Assembly: GCA_937871635.1 (NCBI GenBank)
Contig: CALMNS010000599.1
Span: 1-6,169 of the forward strand
DNA: 6,169 bases
Reading direction: 5' to 3'
Origin: an uncultured Solirubrobacter sp.
GTDB lineage: Bacteria; Actinomycetota; Thermoleophilia; Solirubrobacterales; Solirubrobacteraceae
Part shown: positions 1 through 6,152 of the stretch, one piece after another
Position numbering within the stretch: the first letter of the stretch is position 1
Layout of the letters: every line of letters starts with the position of its first letter
The notes under the pieces: generated by a model
Databases searched by the model: none
Seen by the model: the letters and a program-made list of their open reading frames with translations, nothing else
Told to the model about the DNA's origin: nothing
Made by a program: the position numbers and the translations under genes

Positions 1-285
1 GGGCAGGCCGCCCCCGGCGCCCCGGGCGAGCGCCTCGCGCGCCTCGGCCTTGAGCGCCTCGGTCGGCTCGGCGAGCTCCACGAAGCGGACGTGGCGCCAG
101 GTCTTCGCGCCGAGCTCGGCGGTCGAGTCGTAGGAGCGGCCGGCGGAGACAATCCCGCCGTCGGCGGGGAGGTCGTTCCACTGCTTGCAGGCGACCTCGC
201 ACGCCTTACAGCCGATGCAGACGGTCGTGTCGGTGAAGAAGCCCATCCGCCGGGCCCCCGGGCGCTCGATCGCGAGCTCGGTCAT
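1..285 (-). CDS. fdhB: Formate dehydrogenase iron-sulfur (beta) subunit, N-terminal part, cut by the window edge
   Basis: This is the first 95 codons of a gene that continues past the left edge. In characterised formate dehydrogenases the beta subunit carries electrons from the catalytic subunit to a downstream acceptor through several [4Fe-4S] clusters. The visible protein begins MTELAIERPG and has a ferredoxin-type motif, C-IG-C-KA-C-EVA-C (C23, C26, C29, C33), followed by KQWNDLP. This block resembles the N-terminus of the FdnH/FdoH family. The ATG at 285-283 was chosen because it lies 13 nt after the fdhA stop and has a weak GGGG Shine-Dalgarno-like stretch 8 nt upstream. It precedes the Cys motif by about 22 residues. 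The short gap points to co-transcription with fdhA. No signal peptide is seen, as expected for a beta subunit. The remaining clusters and any C-terminal membrane anchor lie outside the window. The family call is firm; the electron acceptor cannot be told from here. Confidence 0.93.
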   Translation of the reverse strand, partial: MTELAIERPGARRMGFFTDTTVCIGCKACEVACKQWNDLPADGGIVSAGRSYDSTAELGAKTWRHVRFVELAEPTEALKAEAREALARGAGGGLP

Positions 286-298
286 CGGGTGGACCCCA

Positions 299-3200
299 CT
301 AGTTCCCCGATCGCTCCGGGTGGAGCTCGGCCGGGTGCTCGCGGTTGACCGCGACGCCCTCGGGCGGGTCGTGGACGCCGGCGAGCATCCCGGTCCCGAC
401 CGTCTTGCGCCCGGCGCGCACGTTGCAGACGAACGCCTTGGACTCCTGGATGGACGTGTTGGGATCGCCGCTCAGCGTGATCAGGTCGTTGGCCGCGTCG
501 CCCTTCGCCGGCCCGCCGTGGCCCCAGTGCCAGGGGAGGCCGACCTGGTGGATGACCCGGCCGTCGACCTTGAGCGGCTTGATCCGCTCCGTGACCCGCG
601 CGAGCGCCTCGATCTCCGCCCGCGGCGAGACGATGGTCATCCAGTCGCCGTCCTCGATTCCGTGCTCGCGCGCGAGCAGCGGGTCGATCTCGGCGAACAT
701 CGACGGCTGCAGCTCGTCGAGCCACGGCAGCCAGCGCGACATGCCGCCCGCGGTGTGCTGCTCGGTGAGCCGGAAGGTGGTGGCCACGTGCGGGAAGGAC
801 GTGTCGCCCGGCAGCGCGTAGGGGTTCTCCGGCCGGCGCCAGCGCAGCGCGGCCGGGTTGGCCTCGATGTTCGGGTACAGCGCGTTGTCGACGGGCGACT
901 CGAGCGGCTCGTAGTGCGTGGGCATCGGCCCGTCGACGAGGCCGCTCGGCGAGAAGAGCCAGCCCTTGCCGTCGGCGAGCATGATGAACGGGTCCGTCCC
1001 CGAGATCGCGTCCATGCCCGTGCCGTCGTCCGGGGCGACGTAGTCCGGGCGCTTGTCGACCGGGAAGTCCGGGACGTCGTAGCCCGTCCACTTCTCCTCG
1101 GCCTCGTCCCACCAGACGTAGCGCTTGCGCTCCGACCACGGCTTCCCCTCGGGGTCGGCGCTCGCCCGCGAGTAGAGCATCCGGCGGTTCGCCGGCCAGG
1201 CCCACGCCCACTCGGGGGAGACCCAGCCGCCGGGCTTGGAGAAGTCCCCGGGCGTGCGCCGCCGGGCCTGGTTGACCCCGTCGGCGTAGATGCCGGAGTA
1301 GATCCAGCAGCCGCAGGCGGTCGAGCCGTCGTCCTTGAGCTCGGCGAAGCCGGGGACGGGCGCGCCGGTGGCCACGTCGTAGCCGTTGATCTCCTTGAGG
1401 ATGTCCTCGCCGCTCGGCTCGCGGTGCGGGCCGTGCTCGGCGTAGTCCCACTTGAGGTTGCGGATCGGCCAGTCCTGCGGGCGCTCTGAGTCCGCGTAGC
1501 GGGCCTGGACGCGCTTGAACAGGTGGTGCATGAACCACAGCTCCGAGCGGGCTTCCCCGGGCGGCTCGAGCGCCTGGTCGCGCCACTGCACGAGGCGCTC
1601 GGTGTTCGTGAACGTGCCGGCCTTCTCGACGTGGGACGCGGCGGGCATCAGGAAGACCTCCGTGCCGATCTCCTCCGTCTTGAGCTCGCCCGACAGGACC
1701 TCGGGCGAGTCGTACCAGAAGGAGGCCGTCTCGATCTCCGCGAGGTCGCGGACCACGAGCCACTTCAGCGACGCCAGCGCGCGGCGCTGCAGGCCGGCGT
1801 GCTGGGAGCCGACCGCCGGGTTCTGGCCCATGACGAAGAAGCCGTCCAGGCCGCCGTCGAGCGCCCGCAGGGTGGTCGGGAAGTGCGAGTGGTTGCCCGA
1901 GATCTTCGGCAGGCTGCCGTAGCCGTAGTCGTTGGCCTCCGTGGCCGCTTCCCCGAACCAGGCCTTGAGGAAGGAGATCATGTACTTCGGCATGTGCGAC
2001 CACCAGCCGCGGTCCGAGCCGCCCGTGTCCAGGTAGTCCTTGAGCGTGTTCTCCCCCTCGCGCGCCTTGGGCATCGCGAGGTAGCCCGGCAGGAGGTCGA
2101 ACAGCGTCGGGATGTCCGTCGAGCCCTGGATGGAGGCGTGGCCGCGCAGGGCGATCACCCCGCCGCCCGGGCGCCCGACGTTGCCGAGCAGGAGCTGGAG
2201 CACCGCGCCGGCGCGGATCATCTGCACGCCCGAGGTGTGGTGCGTCCAGCCCACCGCGTAGCAGAGCGCGGCGGTGCGCTCCCGGCCCGAGTTCTTCACG
2301 AGCGCGTCCGCGACCTGACCGAAGAGCGCGGGCGGGATGCCGCAGACCCGCTCGACCATCTCGGGCGTGTAGCGCGCGTAGTGGCGGCGCAGGACGTTGA
2401 TGACGCAGCGCGGGTCCTGCAGGGTGGGGTCGGAGCGGACGTTGCCGACCATCATCCCCGCGCCCGTGCGCTCCTCGAAGGACTGGGCGGAGTGCTCGCG
2501 CTGGCCGGCCGAGGCGGCGATCTCCCCGCCCTCGTACATCCAGGACCGCGGCTCGTACATGCCCGTCTCCGGGTCGTAGCCCGAGAACAGCCCGCCGAGG
2601 TCCTCGGTGTCCTGGAAGTCCTCGTTGATCAGCGTCGCGGCGTTCGTGTACTTCTCGACGTACGGGCGGAAGTAGCTCTCCGTCTCGAGCACGTGGCGGA
2701 TGAGGCCGCCGAGGAAGGCGATGTCCGAGCCCGCGCGGATTGGGACGTGGAGGTCGGCCATCGCGCTCGTCCGCGAGTACCGGGGGTCCACGTGAATGAC
2801 CGTCGCGCCGCGCTCACGCGCCTTCATCACCCAGCGGAAGGCGACCGGGTGCGCCTCGGCCATCGAGGAGCCCTGGATCAGGATGAGGTCCGAGTTCTGG
2901 AGCGAGCGGGGACTGTCGGTGGCGCCGCCGCGCCCGAAGGTGGTCCCCAGACCGGGGACCGTGGAGGAGTGTCATATGCGGGCCTGGTTCTCGATCTGCA
3001 CCGCGCCCATCGCGGTGAAGGCCTTCTTGATCAGGTAGTTCTCCTCGTTGTCGAGCGTCGCGCCGCCGAGGTGGGCGAAGCCGAGGGTGCGGTTCACCTT
3101 CCAGCCGCGCTCGTTGACGTCCTGCCAGCCCGCCTCGCGCGCGTCGACGAGCCGGTCGGCGATCATGTCCATCGCCGTCTCGAGGTCGAGCTCCTCCCAT

Positions 3201-3538
3201 TCCGTGCCGCCCGGGCGACGGTACTTGACCTTGGTGAGGCGCCCGGGCTGCTGGACGAGCTGGCGGGAGGCCGAGCCCTTGGGGCAGAGGGTGCCCTGGT
3301 TGACCGGGGAGTTGGGGTTGCCCTCGATGCCGACGAGCTCGCCGCCGCGCGTGTAGACGATCTGGCCGCAGCCCACCGCGCAATAGGGGCAGACGGACTC
3401 CGTCGCCTTGAGGCCGGCGATCCGGGTGCCCGCTCGCTTGGTCTGCTTCGAGGCGGCGTGGGGTCCCATCCCCCAGTCCGCCGCGCGCCCGATCACGGGC
3501 AGGTCGCGGAAGCGGCTGAACGACTTGGGGCGGCTCAC
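299..3538 (-). CDS. fdhA: Formate dehydrogenase catalytic (alpha) subunit, selenocysteine-containing, Mo/W-bis-MGD
   Basis: The enzyme oxidises formate to CO2 at a Mo or W bis-molybdopterin-guanine-dinucleotide centre. The reading frame is 1080 codons (1079 aa) with one internal TGA at 2974-2972, read here as selenocysteine 189. The context is QIENQARI-U-HSSTVPGLG, the active-site signature of the family, with the usual His directly after Sec. N-terminal [4Fe-4S] ligands are C50, C53, C57 and C85, with the CPKG lysine at 87. The molybdopterin oxidoreductase core spans roughly residues 105-600 and includes AVGWTHHTSG and a conserved Arg near 465 in ALRGHASIQG. The cofactor-binding C-terminal domain lies at about 900-1045, with GLPWHWGHGG. 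The length is slightly above FdnG (about 1015 aa). The GTG start overlaps the fdhD stop (TAGTG), suggesting translational coupling; Met24 is a less likely alternative. No twin-arginine signal is visible before the cluster motif, so a cytoplasmic location is inferred, unlike E. coli FdnG. fdhB follows 13 nt after the TAG stop. Confidence 0.95.
2942..2960 (-). promoter_or_regulatory. Bacterial SECIS element (selenocysteine insertion hairpin) within fdhA
   Basis: On the minus strand, 11 nt after the UGA, the sequence GGUCCCC-GGUCU-GGGGACC forms a perfect 7-bp stem with a 5-nt loop (stem arms 2960-2954 and 2948-2942, loop 2953-2949). In E. coli fdhF the apical SECIS loop recognised by SelB carries the same GGUCU bases, also about 11 nt after the UGA. 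The hairpin is translated as part of the protein (V-P-G-L-G). I do not see the single bulged U of the E. coli stem, so the fit is strong but not identical. SelB-Sec-tRNA binding is inferred by homology. Confidence 0.88.
2972..2974 (-). other. In-frame UGA selenocysteine codon (Sec189 of FdhA)
   Basis: The TGA interrupts an otherwise continuous frame. Both sides read as formate dehydrogenase alpha subunit without any shift: QIENQARI before it and HSSTVPGLGTTFGRGGATD after it. The codon falls exactly where the family places its Mo-ligating Sec or Cys, followed by the conserved His. A hairpin of the SECIS type begins 11 nt downstream. A nonsense mutation of a Cys codon (TGC/TGT to TGA) is the alternative, but the adjacent SECIS makes recoding much more likely. 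Confidence 0.95.
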
Positions 3539-4308
3539 TAGATGACCCGGTGCCCGCCCGTGTACACGTTCACGCGGCCGCCGCGTGCGAAGCCGGCCAG
3601 GGTCAGGTTGCGGTCCTCGGCCAGCGAGACGGCGAGCGACGTGGGCGCGCCCACCCCGACCAGCACTCCGATCCGCGCCACGACGACCTTCTGGACCAGC
3701 TCGAAGGAGAGCCTGCCGCTCACGCAGGCAACGTAATCGCTCAGCGGGCGGCCGTCGAGGAGTTGGCGCCCGACCGCCTTGTCCATCGCGTTGTGGCGCC
3801 CGACGTCCTCGCGGACGGTGACGAGCTCCCCCGCGTAGGTGAACAGCCCGGTGGCGTGGAGGCCGCCCGTCCGGGCGAAGGTCGGCTGGCGCAGGCGCTC
3901 GGGGAGGTCGGCGAGGAGGGCGCGGGGGATCGTCGGGCCGTCGTCAGCGAGGCGGGGGGCGTCGACGGCGACCTGCTCGAGCGCGCCCTTACCGCACACG
4001 CCGCAGCTCGAGCTCGTGAAGAAGGAGCGCATGCCGGGCGCCTTGCGCAGGGGTCCCTCGACGTCGATCGTGTTGACCGCGAAGTCGGCCGGGGGCTCGG
4101 CGCGATGGGCGCGGTCGATCAGCCCCTCGCCGTGCAGGAAGCCGAGGGCGAGCTCGTCGTCGTGGCCCGGGGTCCGCATGGTGACCGCGAGCGGTTCCCC
4201 GTCGACCCGGATCTCGAGCGGCTCCTCGACGGCCACCTCGTCGCTGAGGCCGGGGGCGACGACGGAGGCGTGGGCGCCGCGGACGTGGACCTGCGTGGCG
4301 ACGCGCAT
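3538..4308 (-). CDS. fdhD: FdhD, sulfurtransferase for formate dehydrogenase cofactor activation
   Basis: FdhD passes sulfur from a cysteine desulfurase (IscS in E. coli) to the Mo-bis-MGD cofactor and is required for active formate dehydrogenase. The 256-aa protein has the family landmarks in order: EEPLEIRVDG (28-37), RTPGHDDELALGFLHGEG (45-62), SSSCGVCGKG (99-108) with the functional cysteines C102 and C105, REDVGRHNAMDKAVG (166-180), SGRLSFELVQK (197-207), and a C-terminal LAEDRNLTLAGFARGG segment. Length is normal for the family (about 250-280 aa). The ATG at 4308 is supported by a GGAG Shine-Dalgarno at 4318-4315, 6 nt upstream. It is the first gene of the minus-strand operon, and its TAG shares a G with the GTG of fdhA, so activation factor and enzyme are probably made together. 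The cytoplasmic site of action agrees with the absence of a signal peptide. Confidence 0.96.
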   Translation of the reverse strand: MRVATQVHVRGAHASVVAPGLSDEVAVEEPLEIRVDGEPLAVTMRTPGHDDELALGFLHGEGLIDRAHRAEPPADFAVNTIDVEGPLRKAPGMRSFFTSSSCGVCGKGALEQVAVDAPRLADDGPTIPRALLADLPERLRQPTFARTGGLHATGLFTYAGELVTVREDVGRHNAMDKAVGRQLLDGRPLSDYVACVSGRLSFELVQKVVVARIGVLVGVGAPTSLAVSLAEDRNLTLAGFARGGRVNVYTGGHRVI

Positions 4309-4345
4309 GCTGAACTCCTACCCGGTCGGGAACGAAGGCTCCGAC
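4309..4345. promoter_or_regulatory. 37-bp divergent intergenic region between fdhD and the SRPBCC gene
   Basis: The region contains the fdhD Shine-Dalgarno on the minus strand (4318-4315), a small perfect palindrome CCCG-GT-CGGG in the middle (4321-4330), and a GAAGG Shine-Dalgarno for the plus-strand gene (4334-4338, 7 nt before its ATG). I found no clear TAnnnT -10 box in the 37 bp. A spacer this short cannot hold two complete non-overlapping promoters, so promoter elements must extend into the coding sequence on one or both sides. A regulatory role for the palindrome is a guess, since short CG palindromes are common at this base composition. Confidence 0.45.
4315..4320 (-). promoter_or_regulatory. 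Ribosome binding site of fdhD
   Basis: The minus strand reads TAGGAG, then 6 nt (TTCAGC), then ATG. It is the clearest Shine-Dalgarno on the minus strand of this window and fixes the fdhD start. Confidence 0.75.
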
Positions 4346-4786
4346 ATGATCGTCTCCGAGCGGACCGTCTCCGCCCCCTCCCACCTCGTCCACGCGCTGC
4401 TCACCGACGTCGAGGCCTGGTCCCTGTGGTCGCCGCACATCGCCCGGGTCGAGCCGGCGACGGGCTCGGTGGCCGCGGGCTGGAGCGGGCAGGTCAAGGC
4501 GTGGTTCTCGCCCGTCCCGACCCGGATGACCGTGACCTGGTCCGAGCCGGGGCGCGGGATGGGCTGGGAGAGCCCGGGCCTGGGCCACACCCTGCGCTAC
4601 GAGCAGCGGATCGAGCCGGTCAGCGGCGGCTGCCGGGTGACGTTCTCGGCCGAGGTGGTCGGGCGGCTCGGCGAGCCGCTCACCCGCGCCGCCGCTCCCC
4701 TCTCCGCGCTCGGCCAGCGCCGGCGCCTCGCCCGGCTCGCGACCCTGGCCGAGTACCAGGCCAAGCGGGCACCCGCGAACCGGTAG
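4346..4786 (+). CDS. SRPBCC (START/Bet v1-like, polyketide cyclase-type) family protein
   Basis: The 146-aa protein starts MIVSERTVSAPSHLVHALLTD, followed by VEAWSLWSPHIARVEPATG. This is the usual opening of the SRPBCC fold: a beta strand, then a helix after an xAPxxxV motif, then D-x3-W-x2-WSPxI. Further strands follow (GQVKAWFSPVPTRMTVTW, HTLRYEQRIEPV, CRVTFSAEVVG), and a basic C-terminal helix (QRRRLARLATLAEYQAKR) closes the fold. Such proteins bind hydrophobic ligands in a central cavity; the ligand cannot be told from the sequence. The ATG at 4346 is preferred because GAAGG lies 7 nt upstream and the fold begins right after it. An in-frame ATG at 4307 would add 13 unconvincing residues and overlap the fdhD start. 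No signal peptide is seen. It is divergent from fdhD and 32 nt ahead of the hydrolase-cyclase gene. A link to formate metabolism is not evident. Confidence 0.82.
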   Translation: MIVSERTVSAPSHLVHALLTDVEAWSLWSPHIARVEPATGSVAAGWSGQVKAWFSPVPTRMTVTWSEPGRGMGWESPGLGHTLRYEQRIEPVSGGCRVTFSAEVVGRLGEPLTRAAAPLSALGQRRRLARLATLAEYQAKRAPANR

Positions 4787-4803
4787 ATCGGGGTCGCCGG
4801 GCG

Positions 4804-4809
4804 TACGCT
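4804..4809 (+). promoter_or_regulatory. Possible -10 promoter element for the hydrolase-cyclase gene
   Basis: TACGCT fits the TAnnnT -10 consensus and ends 9 nt before the ATG at 4819. No Shine-Dalgarno sequence lies between it and the start. This arrangement is typical of leaderless or near-leaderless actinobacterial transcripts. No convincing -35 element is visible, so the call is tentative. If real, the gene has its own promoter despite lying 32 nt behind the SRPBCC gene. Confidence 0.35.
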
Positions 4810-4818
4810 CAGTGGCCC

Positions 4819-6152
4819 ATGCCCCCGGTCACGCGCTACGCCCGCACGCGCGACGGCCTGCACATCGCCTACCAGACCCTCGGCACCGGGCCGCTCGACC
4901 TCGTCTACGTGCCGCAGTCGTTCGCGCAGAACGAGCACCTGTGGGAGCACCCGACGGTGGCCCGGTACTTCGAGCGCCTGGCCACCTTCTCCCGCGTGAT
5001 CCTCTTCGACCGGCGCGAGTCGGGGATGTCGGACCACGTCGGCCGCCCCTCGACGCTCGAGGAGCACACCGACGACCTCATCGCGGTCCTCGACGCCGTG
5101 GGCGCCGAGCGGCCGGCCGTCCTCGCCCTGATGGAGGGCACGCCGATGGCGATGATGTTCGCCGCCGCGCATCCCGAGCGCACCCGCGCGCTGATCCTCT
5201 ACGCCCCCTTCGCGCGGACGACGCGCGCGCCCGGCTACGACTGGGCCCCGACGGCCGAGGAGCGCGCGGCGCGCTTCGCCCGGATCACCGACGACTGGGG
5301 CGAGGGCGAGACCCTGCTTGAGTTCCTCGCCCCCGAGCACCGCGGGGACCCCCTCCTGCAGGGGTGGCTCGGCAAGCTCCAGCGCGTCTCGCACAGCCCG
5401 GGCACCGCGCGCATGATCAGCGACGCCAACCAGGACCTCGACGTCCGCGGGATCCTGCCGTCCATCCGGGTCCCCACGCTCGTGCTGCGGCGCATGGAGC
5501 ACGAGGGCATCGACGCCCGCCACGTCCGCTACGTCGCCGGGCACATCCCGGGCGCCCGCCTGGTCGAGCTGCCCGGCTCGGAGAGCCTCATCTTCCTCGG
5601 CGACGCCGAGGCCGCCCTGGGCGAGGTCGAGGAGTTCCTGACCGGCGCCCGCGGCAGCGACGCCGGCGACCGGGTGCTGGCCACCGTGCTCTTCTCCGAC
5701 GTCTGCGGCTCGACGGAGCAGGCCGCCCGGCTCGGCGACCGGCGCTGGCGCGCCTGCTCGACCGCCACGACGACGCGGTGCGGGTCGCGCTCGCCCGCCA
5801 CGCGGGACGGGCGATCAAGTCGCTCGGGGACGGGACGCTGGCCACCTTCGACGGGCCCGCGCGGGCCATCCGCGCCGGCCGGGCGATCGTGGAGGGGGTC
5901 GTCGCGCTGGGCCTCGACGCGCGCGTGGGACTGCACACGGGCGAGTGCGAGGTGATCGGCGACGACGTCGGCGGGCTCGCGGTCCACATCGCCGCCCGCG
6001 TCGTGGGCCTCGCCGGGCCCGGCGAGGTGCTCGTCTCCCAGACGGTCAAGGACCTGGTGGCCGGCTCCTGCCTGGCCTTCGCCGACCGCGGGACGCACGC
6101 GCTGCGAGGCGTCCCGGACGAGTGGCGCCTGTGGGCGGTGGTGGGTGCGTAG
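4819..6152 (+). CDS. Alpha/beta-hydrolase-like domain fused to class III adenylate/guanylate cyclase, with an apparent frameshift
   Basis: The N-terminal half (about residues 5-275) is an alpha/beta hydrolase fold: GLHIAYQTLGTGPLDLVYVP, then FDRRESGMSD, a nucleophile-elbow region VLALMEGTPMAMMFAAAHPER, and VPTLVLRR. The usual Ser at the elbow is Met105, and the usual His of PGxDHxP is Ser256, so it probably cannot hydrolyse. The C-terminal part (from about 286) is a class III cyclase: VLFSDVCGST with metal Asp294, then after a frame change AIKSLGDG (Lys334, Asp338), GLHTGECEVIGDD, and VHIAARV. The class makes cyclic nucleotides from NTPs; Lys334/Asp383 suggest ATP. The first frame runs to W310-R311 (5746-5751) and the second resumes at LLDRHDD (5754); one missing base, probably a G, restores about 444 aa. 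Uncorrected translation stops at 5955 after 67 out-of-frame residues (378 aa). Sequencing error or true mutation cannot be separated here. Start ATG 4819 has no Shine-Dalgarno. Confidence 0.85.
5746..5756 (+). other. Frameshift point in the cyclase domain (one base apparently missing)
   Basis: The sequence is TGGCGCGCCTGCTCGAC. Homology continues in frame up to TGG CGC (W310 R311) and resumes one frame over at CTG CTC GAC (LLDRHDD). Inserting one base into the GC run, for example TGG CGC GCG CTG CTC, gives WRALLDRHDD, which looks like the family pattern. The run of alternating GC is a plausible spot for a base-calling or replication slip. No slippery heptamer of the programmed -1 type is present. 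Confidence 0.8.

Noticed and set aside
185..1489. Long plus-strand ORF (434 codons) across the fdhA 3' half
   Set aside because: It lies antisense to clearly recognisable fdhA sequence. Its translation is low-complexity Arg/Val/Ala/Gly-rich with no family motif, as expected opposite a GC-rich gene.
282..2003. Minus-strand ORF (573 codons) in another frame of fdhA
   Set aside because: It is a +1/+2 shadow of fdhA, rich in Arg/Pro/Gly; the true frame carries all conserved motifs.
299..2863. A separate gene starting at Met226 of FdhA
   Set aside because: The 36 codons between the TGA and this Met are also good formate dehydrogenase sequence, so this Met is internal and the frame is continuous through Sec.
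1523..3541. Very long plus-strand ORF (672 codons) opposite fdhA
   Set aside because: It is a mirror of fdhA codon bias. It runs straight across the Sec codon region and shows no recognisable domain or Shine-Dalgarno.
3839..4345. Upstream extension of the SRPBCC ORF to 3839
   Set aside because: This part is antisense to fdhD and has no domain. The GAAGG Shine-Dalgarno and the start of the fold both support ATG 4346.
3550..4818. Upstream extension of the hydrolase-cyclase ORF back to 3550
   Set aside because: The extension is antisense to fdhD and overlaps the SRPBCC gene out of frame. The hydrolase fold starts just after the ATG at 4819.
4597..5544. Minus-strand 315-codon ORF opposite the hydrolase domain
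   Set aside because: It is antisense to a recognisable alpha/beta hydrolase fold, has Arg/Gly/Val-rich composition and lacks motifs.
5746..5756. Programmed -1 ribosomal frameshifting to make the full-length cyclase
   Set aside because: There is no X-XXY-YYZ slippery heptamer at the junction. A single missing base in a GC run explains the break more simply.
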